A DNA stretch of 64,000 bases from the NCBI GenBank assembly GCA_030374765.1, contig JARGXX010000001.1, positions 1,054,001 through 1,118,000 on the forward strand, given 5' to 3'. Source of the DNA: Agarophyton chilense (lineage: Eukaryota; Rhodophyta; Florideophyceae; Gracilariales; Gracilariaceae). This document shows, in pieces, positions 1 to 10,513 of the stretch; position 1 is the first letter of the stretch; each line of letters begins with the position of its first letter. The notes under the pieces are model-generated. The model was given only the letters and a program-made list of their open reading frames with translations. It did not search any database and was not told the DNA's origin. Both the position numbers and the translations under genes were made by a program.

Positions 1-887
1 ATCACTTATTTCAAGAAAGTGCAGTTTTGTTTCACAGTCTGCTTCGGATAATGAATGAGAAAGTGTATTTATTTAAGTAAATAGATCTGCGACTGGAAAA
101 CTACACAGCACCATGAGGATAGTAATAACTAATTAAAAAACCTAAAACCTGTTAGAAAAAATCCAAACCCATGCACATGAAGCCGCAATAAAAGACATTG
201 TAGGCTTTTGAGTGAAAACAGACGTGATAAATGATGATTGACAAAACCAAGGCTGACAATTGTCCGGAGAGACTCGCGTGGGTACAAAATAACGATTAGA
301 GCTATTCTGTTTTGTTCATGTGCTTGGTAGCAAAGCGTAAAAGTCAAAGCCGTCAGGGAGCTTCGTGTTGAAGAATGTTGGCCCGAGTGTGAAGAAGTCA
401 ATATATTGAGTGGTCACTGATGCGCTAGATGTTGAGGTGCCGGAGAAGGGATCGGTGCAGCCGTGTTCGCCGTCTGGATAGTTTGGCCTCAGAGCGTCTG
501 CGACGATCGCCTTAAGAATGTATCAGATTCTGTGATATAGTACACTAGTGATCGAGAATGGCGTACGTGCGCACAAACCACCGGTCAACTCGATAGACCG
601 GATTGCGCCTTTCCCACATTGGTAGTGTGCCCTGTACAGCAATGAGTGTGCATATAATGTAATCCTATTGGCTCTCCTTAAAGGAGGGTGCAATTCTGGC
701 CTTATTTGTCAAGATGCCGTTTATTATCTTTAATTCAAGGTTTTAAACCGACCGACCGAAGCAACCCCTCAGAGCCAAAATACGAAAACCAATTTTTTTT
801 AGTTGCTGTGCCCTTGTTTATTTTTGAAACCCTTGAAAAACGAATATAATCGAAGGTTTGGTTGTATTGGAGCATTCTAAATACCTA
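1..887. other. Intergenic, no gene recognised
   Basis: AT-rich sequence ahead of the first Tc1-like element. The only ORF of note (minus strand, 129-401, 90 codons) has low-complexity composition and no recognisable motif, so I do not call it. No RNA gene or repeat was seen. Confidence 0.5.
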
Positions 888-2215
888 CAGTCTTATTCAA
901 AAATATACGCACGGGCGTGTTTAGCACATATGTAAAGGTTCCAAGACACTCTCAAAGACATAGACGATGTAGCAAGTTTCCATAGGAAGTTGTATCACTA
1001 AATGTACTTCTGTATTGGTTATATTCCTATTAAATCTCTTGCATTACACAAAATACAATTTCACACGTAGTGCAAAAACATACGCACGATTACAAAAAAA
1101 AGCGCGCACTTCTTAGTAATGCGCTCAATGAAATACAAATGTTAATGAGTTTGTTAGAATAAAACAGAACGTTGCTCTACAGTTCACACTGAACAACATA
1201 TACCATCAAAAAAATGCCTAGAGGCAAGGAACTAACCAGCGAAGAGAAAGCACAAATTATAGCGCTTCACACCGTTAATTTGTCATTGCAAAAAATTGCA
1301 AACCAGCTGGGAAGATCCAAATCTAGTATCCACGGATATCTGAAACGAAATGCATCTAATATTCAAAAGATAAGACCCGGGAGGCCAAGAAAATTATCCA
1401 AACACGATGAAAGACAATTAAAAAGAACACTTTCAAAACAAAGTTCTTCGGAAAAACGTCTAAAAAATTACTTGCAACTTGAAGTATCGATTTCAACAGT
1501 CACAAGAGCAATCCATAGACTGGACACGTTTGAGTATAAGAAGAAAAAATCAGCACCACTAATCACTGAATCTCAAAGAATTGCTTGCTTGGAATGGGCC
1601 ATGCAATACAATCGATTTTATGCTAAAGAGTGGGATATGGTTGTTTGGAGCGACGAAAAAAAATATAATGGTGATGGTCCCGATGGCTGGAGCTACTGGC
1701 ATGATCTACGACATGATGAAACGTTTTTTTCGAAGCGCAAAAATGGAGGATTTTCGGTTATGATATGGGCTTGCTTCTCTATGTCTGGTAAAGGACCTTT
1801 GGTTTTCATTGAAGGAAATATGAATTCAGAGATATATGTGAAGATGTTAAAGGAACATTTGGTACCATTTCTTGACATGTATCACTCAGAAGAGCTCTTA
1901 TTTCAGCAAGAAAATGCACCGATACACGTTTCAAGGTATTCTAAAGCGTGGTTTAATGAAGAAGCTATTGAGCTTTTGGAGTGGCCGGCCCATTCTCCTG
2001 ACTTGAATCCTATTGAAAATCTATGGAGTATTCTTGCTTTCAGGGTTTCCGCAGATAATCGACAATATGAGTCGAAAAATGCTTTAAAAGAAGCTTTATT
2101 GAAAGAATGGGAGAAAATAGACCTCCAAGTTTTTTACAAGCTCAGCAGAGGCATGCCAAAGCGTTGCATGGCTGTTTTGAGAGCTAATGGACGTAAAACA
2201 AAGTATTGATACGGC
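888..2215 (+). mobile_element. Tc1-like DNA transposon A, cut off on the right
   Basis: A candidate left end follows a TA dinucleotide at 886-887 and begins CAGTCTTATTC, the usual style of Tc1/mariner ends. The motif CAAAAATATACGCACG near the end recurs as CAAAAACATACGCACG at about 1073, just ahead of the transposase gene, as a subterminal repeat. The transposase occupies 1214-2209. Only six bases after its stop the LTR of gypsy element 1 begins. I found no matching right inverted repeat on the far side of that element, so the right end is missing. The exact left boundary is an inference. Confidence 0.7.
1214..2209 (+). CDS. Tc1/mariner-family transposase (IS630-like DDE)
   Basis: This 331-residue protein cuts and rejoins transposon ends. 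Residues 8-45 form a Tc1-type helix-turn-helix (SEEKAQII through SIHGYLKR) and a second helical DNA-binding region follows. The catalytic core shows the first Asp in VVWSDEKK (D147) and the Glu in SPDLNPIENLW (E268). The second acid, which is Asp in this family (QQDNAP), is Glu here (QQENAP, E233, codon GAA at 1910-1912). Spacing from 233 to 268 fits DD34E. The frame is uninterrupted and the length is normal for the family. The Asp to Glu change probably weakens or kills catalysis. ATG at 1214 is the first in frame. Confidence 0.9.
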   Translation: MPRGKELTSEEKAQIIALHTVNLSLQKIANQLGRSKSSIHGYLKRNASNIQKIRPGRPRKLSKHDERQLKRTLSKQSSSEKRLKNYLQLEVSISTVTRAIHRLDTFEYKKKKSAPLITESQRIACLEWAMQYNRFYAKEWDMVVWSDEKKYNGDGPDGWSYWHDLRHDETFFSKRKNGGFSVMIWACFSMSGKGPLVFIEGNMNSEIYVKMLKEHLVPFLDMYHSEELLFQQENAPIHVSRYSKAWFNEEAIELLEWPAHSPDLNPIENLWSILAFRVSADNRQYESKNALKEALLKEWEKIDLQVFYKLSRGMPKRCMAVLRANGRKTKY

Positions 2216-3078
2216 TGTAGGACAATGCCCCCAAGGGGGAAATCCTACGAAGACGTCCGGATCTTCCTCTCACGAGGTAACCGGCGCGGTAGAGCCCTCC
2301 CAGGGATCGGCGCGCAATGCCGGGTGTAAGCCGGAGCCGAACCGTCGCGACGGGCGCAGGGAGGCTGAAAGAAGCCGAGAATATCCGCCGAAGCGGTGCT
2401 TGCGTATCCTCTGAGGAGGCAAAACCCACGAGAGTGGCGAGCACGACAGGTGTCAGTGCGAGCCACAAGAGCGGGAATTGCCCAATGAAGGGGAGGAAAA
2501 GGGAAGGAAAATGGGAACGGAGGCAAGAGGGCGAGGTTGACCACGAGTCGCAATAGGGGACTCGGGAATAGCCGGCACTGCCGGGTGTAGCAAACCGTAT
2601 ACACGGGCGGAACCACGAAAGTGAGAATAGATACCCAACACACGAAGGCTGCTTGAACGTCCAAGGGGGTTGGGAAGCCGTGCACCACGAGAGATCCCTC
2701 CGTAAGGAGATGTATATCCGCGCAGGCGGTTTGACCCAGAGCCAAGATCTAGAAGACCAAGATCACCCTTGTTGGGGGGACTTTACTGGACCGGCGGCCG
2801 CGAGGCCGGCGGCCTAAGTACTGTAGTCACCGTAGAATAGAATAAATAAAGTCTATCCTAAATAGCTAAATGTCCGTCTAACAAAGGGGCCAATCTGGCG
2901 GCCACGTGTCGCGCGGGCGCTACGGCCACGTGTCTGGCACCCAGTCCCGCCGGTGCATCACCGGCCTTCCGATCATCGCCGTGAAACGGATTACTCCTAC
3001 TCATAACGAGGTTGCACGCCGGAGGCTCCGGAAAAAACTTAAGTCCCCAAAAACCTCCCTGGAGGACGTTGCTCTTCA
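2216..3078 (-). repeat. Left LTR (3' LTR) of element 1
   Basis: 863-bp direct repeat of 12749-13612. Plus-strand ends are TGTAGGACAATG and GTTGCTCTTCA. It contains a GC-rich palindromic stretch near 2793-2815, a poly(A)-like AT tract (2833-2875) and two GCCACGTGTC G-box-like motifs at 2901-2910 and 2925-2934. Confidence 0.95.
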
Positions 3079-3089
3079 TATCCCCCCCT
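3079..3089 (-). promoter_or_regulatory. Polypurine tract of element 1
   Basis: On the minus strand AAGGGGGGATA lies directly against the 3' LTR. This is the expected position and composition of the primer for plus-strand DNA synthesis. Confidence 0.8.
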
Positions 3090-3124
3090 TAAGACAGGGC
3101 GAACACCTCGAAGAGGAAGTCGGC

Positions 3125-4902
3125 ATGGCAGCTCGTCATGATAACAGCGCGTCCGACACCGGGTCTCCGGAAACCAACACACCTTCACCAAGGATCCCAC
3201 GCACGCTCTCCGCATCCGATTCCAACCACAGCACACCAAAACGCACCATGTCCAACCCCGACCGTCATAACACATCCGCGACTCCCGCCCTTGGCGGTAC
3301 CACCGGCTTCCGGTCCGCGCCCCACCCTGGGGATGTTACCAACCTTGCGTACGAAGACCGCCGTATTGGCGCCCGCTTTCGCGGACAGGCGGACCCACCG
3401 CAGTGGCCGACCTACGACGCCCTTGTGGGCGCAAATCCGAGAATTCGGCATGGCTCCGCGAGGTTGCGGTATGCGCCTTGGTTTCACCCATTGGCTGTCC
3501 GCGACGAGGATTTGATCCAATCCTACACCGATAATTCGGAGATGCTTCCGGGCGACCTGCCCGGCGTGGTGACCCTGTCCTGGGATTGGCGTAATCGTAT
3601 CGCCATCCCGGTACACCACATACTCCGCCGACGCGGTGAATCCTCTGCGGAGGCTCAAGCCGCGCTTGTGCGGATCGCTTATCTCAGGCACCATCGGGCG
3701 CCTTTCGAGTTCCCGATACCGCCAGAGGTCGAATTCGACGTCCACCTTTATCGCACTCGCGGGGAAATGTCGTACTGTGACCGTCTTAACGGATTGGAAA
3801 CCCTCGCTTGGAGGGGCACACCGATCGCTCGGCAAGAAGCCCTTTGCTGGGTACGACCGATTCTTCGGGCAGAGTTCCGCTACCAACCACGGCAGTCGCG
3901 CTCGAGCTTCCTTCAGAACTTCATCCGCGATGAGCGGCGTTGGCGGGCCCGGACCGGGTATTTCGTACCGTGTACCAGAACACGGAGATTGAGCGCATCG
4001 CGCCTGCTCACCGACGTGGTCGGTACGTCAGTCTCCCAGACTGGTGGTCCTCCTTGGAGGCGTGCTATGGTTGCTTCATTGAGCTGCCCCCAGTCTTCAC
4101 TTATGTAGGGTCGTCGTTCTTGAACGATCCCCAGTCGGGGTGGTGGTCCGTCGTGGTAAGCGAATGGGCCGTCCGCACTGCGGCTTTTATCCTCGCTGAG
4201 GCGTACGACCAATACCGATTGTGGTACGTGCCAACGCGTGTGCGGGCTGCGATCCGTCGTTTGGACATGCGCATCCCCCTCGGGGGCGAGGCGAACAAAG
4301 AAGAGATGCTGGGCCTCCTCGACTTTGTGGAGGGGGTCCAATGGGATGAGGTCCCGCTGGAGAACTCCCAACGCATTCAACCGCGTCGCGGGTCTGGCCC
4401 CGGACTCGGGAGGAATACCGCGCTAGCGGGGGATTTCGTCTACTTCGACCCCTGGGAGTACCACGAAATCAGCCGCGAGGAAGCGGAAGCCAACCGGCAT
4501 GCGCCGCGTGAAGTCCCGGCCGACCACCCGCGAGGGTATGTCGACTCGAGCGACTATTACCGCGACTATGCGGATGGTGACCCGATGGTCGACAACGAAC
4601 CGGAGGATCCGGGTTACGCTCCGATGGAGGATGACGGGTCCGGCGAGGCCGGTGAGGATTCCGTTGAATACGGTGGTGCGGCTCCATCCGGGGCTGCTGA
4701 TGCCGTGCGAACGGATTCCTATCCGACTCCATCGGTGGCGGGCCCGCCCGCAACCGTCGCTGGCGCAGAGCGGGGCGAGGTCATCGCGCGCTTCCTTCGG
4801 GAGGTGGGGCTTCGCCCTTCCGAGATCTCGGGTGATGTGGCCGCCATGCGGGATGCCTTAGCCAACCGCCTGGGCGGGGGTCCACCTCGTGCGGAGGAAT
4901 GA
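3125..4902 (+). CDS. Antisense accessory ORF of gypsy element 1 (one frameshift)
   Basis: I recognise no known family. The ORF runs on the strand opposite to gag-pol, begins with ATG at 3125 (46 bases inside the LTR) and ends 332 bases before the end of the chromodomain ORF, which it meets tail to tail. About 590 codons are open, with one frame change near 3940-3975 (frame of 3125 up to there, frame of 3940 after). The N-terminal 60 residues are rich in Ser, Thr and Pro. A globular region rich in Trp, Tyr and Arg follows, and the last 150 residues are acidic and low complexity. The C-terminal part resembles an ORF at the same place in element 2: QWDEVPL against QWDRVPV, VYFDPWE against VYYNPFE, ADHPRGY against VGHPTGF. 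That shared protein argues for selection. The frameshift may be decay or an error. Function unknown; antisense ORFs in the same position are known in some plant Ty3/gypsy groups. Confidence 0.65.
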
Positions 4903-5234
4903 CCGGAGCTTCCGGTAGAATGTAGGGCGGCGCCCCTAGGGCGCCCTTGCCAGTAGTGAGAAATAAAAGAAGAGGGTCGCCTTTCCGACGCCCTTTCCCA
5001 AGTCCACTTCTTTCTTTCCGGGGTACCGGCCTTCAACTGGGGTTCCGGCGTTGCAGGGAACCAGCCTAGCTGGGAGTCCGGTGTTTAACGGTGGGCGCTT
5101 CGCGCGCGGACTAGGTAACTGGCACGACCACCAACGAGGTTGGGATAGCGTGAGCGGTTGCTTCCTTCCCCGCGCTGGGGAATGGACGGAGATGGCGCGT
5201 GGCGCCATCAGCCATTCCATTCCGTGTTCACGGT
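4903..5234. other. Spacer between convergent ORFs of element 1
   Basis: Short non-coding stretch where the antisense ORF and the pol/chromodomain ORF end facing each other. It is the natural place for both 3' ends; no strong hairpin was identified by eye. Confidence 0.4.
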
Positions 5235-6839
5235 TTACCCCTCTTGGGCGTTTACCAGCGTGGCTGGGAGTGCGGTCCCCGCAAGACGGTGGTATCGCAT
5301 TACCGCAGAGCGCGGGAGGTGCTCGATGGGCTCCGGGGTGTCCCACTCCGGCCCGTATCCGTACCAGCGGGTCCGGTACTGGAGCACCCCGTGCCCATCG
5401 TAGCTATGTCCGACGATTCGGTCGAGGACGTACTCCTGCACGTAAACTTGCCGGCCTTGCCGGGTGGTGGTGACCCGAGCCTCAGCGCCGCGTGGTGCTG
5501 GGCTCGTCGTCGCCTGTTCCGGGTCACCCGGTCTGTCATTCCGCTCTGCGGTTGTTGCCGGGTTGCCGGGGCTGCCGTACCGCTTCGCGGAAGTTGCCGG
5601 CGCGGCAGGGTTGGGTTTCCACTGGGCGGTAGGGGCTTCCCTGAAGTCCGCCCTTACCGCGAGTTTGCGGGGGTCCTTCCGTCTTGGTGACGGTTCGCCG
5701 GAGGCCTCCGCTTGTTTTGCGGCATGCGGCGTTCTCATTGGTGGGCAGTCTCCGCTGTGCGGTGCGCCGTGGGCGGTGAGTGGTTCACCGTCCCGGCGAT
5801 CCGCCTCCGCGGGGTGGCTGTCAGCCAATGACCGGGATGCCGGGTGCCCATTGGTCCGATCTCCCGCCCGGGTCACGTGACCTTGACGACGGGTGGTCGG
5901 GCCGTCGCGGACGGTTGGCTCCGATTGTTCGGCAAGGGAGGCGGTTTTCGAATTGTCGTTGCGCCCCTTTTCCCCCATGGGGTTCGTACCGTTCTCAACG
6001 GAGTGGCTCGCTAGACCTGCTTGCGCAGCGCCCGCCGGAGTACCGGTATCGACCGAAACACTCGGTGTGCGATCGCGAATGTGCGGGGAGCCCTTAGTTG
6101 CTTCCACGCGATGCGGAGCGTCCGTAGGGTCTCGCTTCCCGGCTTCGGGTCTTCGAGCGCCTCGGTTCCCCTTGCGGGGTTGCGTGGCGGTCGGATTGAC
6201 CGTCGCGTCCCGCGGGAGCGGAGTGGCGTCCGGCGACGATGCCGGATGCCCGCTCGGGGGCCTTGCCCGGGGTGTCCGGTTAAACTTCCGTTGCGACGGC
6301 GATGCTTCCGCGATTGAGCGGGTCCCCTCCCCCTCCTTAGACGGAGCGACGGGTGATGGTGGGCTAACCGCATGGCGGGTATAAATACCGCTGCGCGGCG
6401 CCCGTAAGGGTAGCTGGCCGCGAGGGCCAGGTGTTTCCGGCATTGCCGGTGGTTCCGATAAAGTCGGTATATCGGAGAGATCCCGTGACGGGTGCGGTAT
6501 CACGGCTGGGCGTGGTGCCACCGTTGTACCCGTGGTATCCGAGGCCCTTTCGACGGGGGCTGATGCGTTTTCCGCCTGCGGCGGTGGGGCGGCTATGATG
6601 CGGTCTTGTGAAAGACGTTCGTGGTCGCCGTTCTTGTCCACCACAACGGTGCCGGGGAGGGAGGACACGACCCGGAACGGACCTTCAGCGACAGGCGAGA
6701 GCTTGTGACGCTTGTCGGTCCGGGGGTTGTAGTACTCCCGGCGAACGAACACGTATGTTCCCGGCTTGGGCGGTGCCGGTAGTGGTCCGCGTAAGCGGTT
6801 ATCAAAATCCCGCTTGTAGTCGGCCTGGGCACGTTCCAT
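5235..6839 (-). pseudogene. Element 1 integrase C-terminus: GPY/F region, linker and chromodomain
   Basis: This is the end of pol, in the same frame as the integrase but separated from it by a TGA at 6882-6884. The first 85 residues carry the GPY/F-type module (HKLSPVAEGPFRVV). About 350 residues rich in Pro, Arg and Thr follow. The last 75 residues form a chromodomain (VLDRIVGH through RWYGYGPEWDTPEP and IEHLPRSAV), which in chromoviruses steers integration to marked chromatin. The third aromatic-cage position, Trp in the canonical TWEP, is Pro here (TPEP). Confidence 0.85.
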
Positions 6840-6881
6840 GGACTTCCGGGCGACCGGTACGAGCTTGGTAAGCCAGTTCTT

Positions 6882-7919
6882 TCACTTGAGGCGGTATCGA
6901 CCCACGGATGGGAAAGAGGTGACCCTGTGTTGGGGTTCGACCGCCACTGGCGGGGGTGTCCTGGAGAGCACAAGCTCGAAGGGAGTCAGACCGGTTGTCT
7001 GGTGAACCTGCGTGTTGTAGGCGTAGGTGATAGCATCAGAATAAATGTCCCACTTCATTGGGCGATCGGATACGTAGGAGCGTAGCCACGCGAGTAGAGT
7101 GCGGTTGAAGCGTTCCACCTGCCCGTTTGTTTGCTGGTGGTAGGTGGTAGTAAACAGGTTCTTGACGTCGAGGATGCGGCAGACTTCCTGAAAGAACTTA
7201 GAGGCGAACTGCTTACCGTTATCGGATAGAACCTCTATCGGAGGGCCATAAACGAACGCCCAGTGCGTAACAAAGGCGTTCGCAACCGTGAAAGCGGTGA
7301 TCTTCCGTAAAGGTACGGTGCGCACCAGCTTCGAAAAGCGGTCAGTGATAACCAAGAGGAACTTGTTTCCCTTGCGCATCTTGAGTAGAGGCCCGAGAAT
7401 GTCGATTGCGACAACCTCGAAGGGCGCCCTTGCGGGGAAAAGCTTCATCCGTTTGGAGTGCTTCCGGAGTTTCACCCGGTTCTTTGCGCATTTGGTGCAG
7501 AACTGCACCGTAGCGTAGCAATCAACCGCCATGGCGGGCCAATAAAAGTCCCTCCGCAGGGTTAGATAAAGTTTTCTCCCACCGGAGTGTCCCCCGAGGG
7601 TCGGGTAGTGTGAGAGGTGGAGCACCCTGGTTTGCAGGGTGTGGGGGACCACGATCTGGGATCGGTGGTCCACCGTCCGGACGAGGTAACCGATGTCGTT
7701 TACCTCGAACGGGAGGTCCTCTCCACCATTTAGGCGGGCCCGTATGCGCGTGCAGAAAGGGTCGCAGAACTGTTCTCGGATCATCTCCTCGGTGGAGATG
7801 GGTACAAAGGTCCCGGGTACGGGTGTTTCATTCTCGCGCGCTGCGAGTAGCTCATTCATTTCCATGGTGTCTTCCCCGGTTTCGGGCCATTCCGACTCCG
7901 TCGGTGTTTCCCTTTCCAA
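6882..7919 (-). pseudogene. Element 1 integrase core
   Basis: Integrase inserts the cDNA into host DNA. A zinc-binding HHCC module is visible (HLSHYPTLGGH, then CTKC). The catalytic triad is complete: Asp in VVAIDILGPL, Asp in VLSDNGKQF and Glu in GQVERFNRTL. The frame is continuous with RT upstream apart from TAG at 8007-8009, and the core ends at TGA 6882-6884. The coordinates cover only the open part; the N-terminus is joined to RNase H in the polyprotein. Confidence 0.9.
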
Positions 7920-8006
7920 GGTAAAGCACGGGATCTCGTCGACCTCCGGGTCGGCAAGTGCTTCACCTGTCGTAGGTAATCGAGAGAGGGCGTCTGCTTG
8001 GGTGTT

Positions 8007-9761
8007 CTAGACACCCTTCTTGTAGACGACCTCGAAGTCTAATTCCGCTAAGCGGAGGCGCCACCGCATTAAGCGGCCAGAAGGATCTGCGATGTTCAGC
8101 AGCCACCTCAACGAGGCATGGTCCGTGTATACGGTGAAATCAACGCCCATGAGGTATGGGCGCAGAGTGGATAGCGCCCAGACCACTGCGAGGCACTCGT
8201 TCTCGGAGACCGAGTAGTTGCGCTCGTGGACGTTCAGCGTACGGGACCAATAGCCAATTGGTTTGCGTTCCCCCTCGGGGGTGGTTTGGAACAGTGCGCA
8301 GCCCACCTGGTGGTCGCTGGCGTCGGTGTCGATGGAGTAGGGAAGCCCAGGTTTGGGCAAGGATAGAATGGGAGCTGTCGTAACTGCCTTAATCAAGGAG
8401 CGAAAAGATTTCGACTGATCGGTGGTAAATGGCGCAAGCTTCGGTGGCTGGCCCTTCCGCAGTAGCGCGTTTAGCGGAGCGGCGATATCCGAGAAACTCG
8501 GTATAAACCGTCGATAGACGTTGACCAGACCTAAAAAGGATCGGAGCTCCGTTTGAGTACGGGGCTCTTTCGCCTCGCAGAGGGACTTGATACGAACTTG
8601 TTCGATCATTAACCGTCCTGGACGGATGACGTGCCCGAGATACTTTACCGTGTCGGTGAAGAACTCGCACTTCCTCAACTTGAGGGTTATTCCTGCGTCT
8701 CGCAGTACGGTCATCACGTCCCGCACGTGGGTCAGGTGATCGTCCAGGTTTCTGGAAAAGACAATGATGTCGTCCAAGTAGACAAGGCACGTGTGCCACT
8801 TGAAACGCGACATCAGTATGTCTATTGCCCTTTGAAAGGTGGCCGGTGCATTGGTTAAACCAAATGGCATCCGCTTGAAGCGGTAGGAACCCGAGTAACA
8901 AACAAACGCGGTTTTGTCTCGGTCCTCTCCCCGGACTGGAACTTGCCAGTAGCCCCAGTTAGCCTCCAGAGCCGTAAACACGGTAGCGTCCCCGAGCGAG
9001 TCTATACACTCGTCCATGCGCGGAATCGGGTAGGTGTCCCTCACGGTGACGGCATTGAGGCGGCGGTAGTCAACGCAAAACCGCCACGTGCCGTCAGCCT
9101 TGAGGGCCAGCACCACCGGTGAAGCCCAAGGAGATTGGGCGGGCTCGATGACTCCAGCACGGAGCATCTTGTCCACCTGAAATTCTTCCTCCTCCCGAGC
9201 TTTCGGTCCCGCCTTGTAAGGGGGTTGTGCAACCGGACGTGCGTCCGGTAGCAAGTCTATCCGATGTTCGGTTGTATTGATCTCACCCAGTGAGCCGTCC
9301 CACATTGTGGTAAACTCGCGTAGCATTCCGCGTAAGCGGCCCCGGTGTGAGACCGGTACATGACTCAGGTCCAGGTCCTCGAGGGCCTTGATCGGGTCTA
9401 TCTTATCGTAGCTCGTAGGCTGTGCCCTGGTGTCAGGTGTGGGAACCGACGAGGTCGGAAATGCATCCCTCTTGACGGTTTTATAGAGCGCCAACTGCTG
9501 TGCCTCCCCGGAGGTTTCTGCACCGGATACCGGGAGACCATCCTCGGTAGAGGGAGTTATTCCGAGTACTTCGGCAGCCGTCACCTTTGTAGGGAGCATC
9601 GCGAGCGGGTGCGGCGTCACAGACCCAATGACTTGGTTCTTTGCCAGCGTCTGGGGAGCCTTTCCCAGATTGGCAACCAACACCCTGAAAGGGGAATTCG
9701 GCGTGACTTGCACGATTCCGTTCGCAACGGTTAACTGAAATTTATCGTACAACGAAGGCAA
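8007..9761 (-). pseudogene. Element 1 reverse transcriptase and RNase H
   Basis: The 584 open codons hold RT (about residues 195-375) and RNase H (about 455-584). RT motifs include DYRRLNAVT, GYWQVP, MPFGLTNAPATFQ and the catalytic YLDD at 328-331. The first catalytic Asp, in TLDAN of element 2, is Glu here (TALEAN, E266, codon GAG at 8964-8966). RNase H shows DTDASD, NECLAVVWAL and VYTDHASLRW; its last motif, ADALSRL, lies just past TAG 8007-8009. Another TAG (9765-9767) precedes this block where element 2 has Gln. The enzyme is probably dead because of both the stops and the E266 change. Confidence 0.93.
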
Positions 9762-9764
9762 GGG

Positions 9765-10478
9765 CTAAACAACCCGAAGACCGTGTTGACGGGAATTGAC
9801 TGAAACCATAACCTGGCTCTCCGGGGGTATGGTTACTGACGAGGCAACGCGTAGCTTCGTAGAATCCCGGTTCGCCGGTGTGGGTTCCTGCGCAGCAGGT
9901 AGAGGAACGTGTTTCCTCGATGCCCGCTTCAGCGGTTGACGAACAATGGGGACGGTCGATCCGTCCTCAAGTTCCACCTGCTTAAGGCGTGGGCGGATGG
10001 CGTCGACAAACCTGTCGCAGTAGTCACATCCCAGTATAACTGGCGCGGCCAGCGAGCGGCACACAATAAAAGTTAGTTTAACCACCATCCGTCCTAGCCT
10101 GACGACCAGGTCGATCACACCAGCCGTTTTCAACGGGTTGTTATTGGCGTCCGACACGTCGGGTACCGTTTCAGAACGGATGAGTGACCGCAATGGCGGG
10201 GGTAAAAACGATTCCACAATAAAGTTCGGCCCAGCACCTGTATCCAGGACAGTGAGATGTCTCACCATAAACTGCGTGTGCAGACCAAGGTCAGCGTAAA
10301 CCTTGTAGTTACGCTTGGCCATTACCAAGACTCTATCCGGTATCCGGTTATTTCTAATCCGTATCCACGGTCGACGCAACACACCGAGGTGTTTAGAGTC
10401 CGCGTCTGCGGTGTCCTTCCTTGTCAGGATTTTCACCGGGGAGCGAGGCATCGGCGCCTCGGGCGTCGTCAGCCTCAA
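9765..10478 (-). pseudogene. Element 1 aspartic protease region of pol
   Basis: Retropepsin-like protease that matures Gag and Pol. The active-site motif VLDTGAGPN lies at residues 77-85 and the conserved APVILGCDYCDRF follows about 75 residues later. The pol frame is open upstream of 10478 into the end of gag, so the true start is by -1 frameshift from gag and not an independent codon. It ends at TAG 9765-9767, in frame with RT. Confidence 0.88.
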
Positions 10479-10513
10479 CTCTGAGGACGCCTCTCCCGAA
10501 GGGGAAACTCCCT

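Noticed and set aside
129-401. 90-codon minus-strand ORF at the left edge
   Set aside because: No motif and Leu/Phe/Ser-rich composition typical of chance ORFs in AT-rich DNA.
2184-2745. ORFs within the LTRs (for example 2245-2745 minus)
   Set aside because: Occur in LTR sequence, differ between the two LTR copies and have no homology to element proteins.
3185-3886. 233-codon minus-strand ORF in element 1
   Set aside because: Opposite the antisense accessory ORF; no counterpart in element 2, whereas the plus-strand frame has one.
5051-6384. Several plus-strand ORFs opposite the chromodomain region
   Set aside because: Shadows of the GC-rich pol linker; no motifs.
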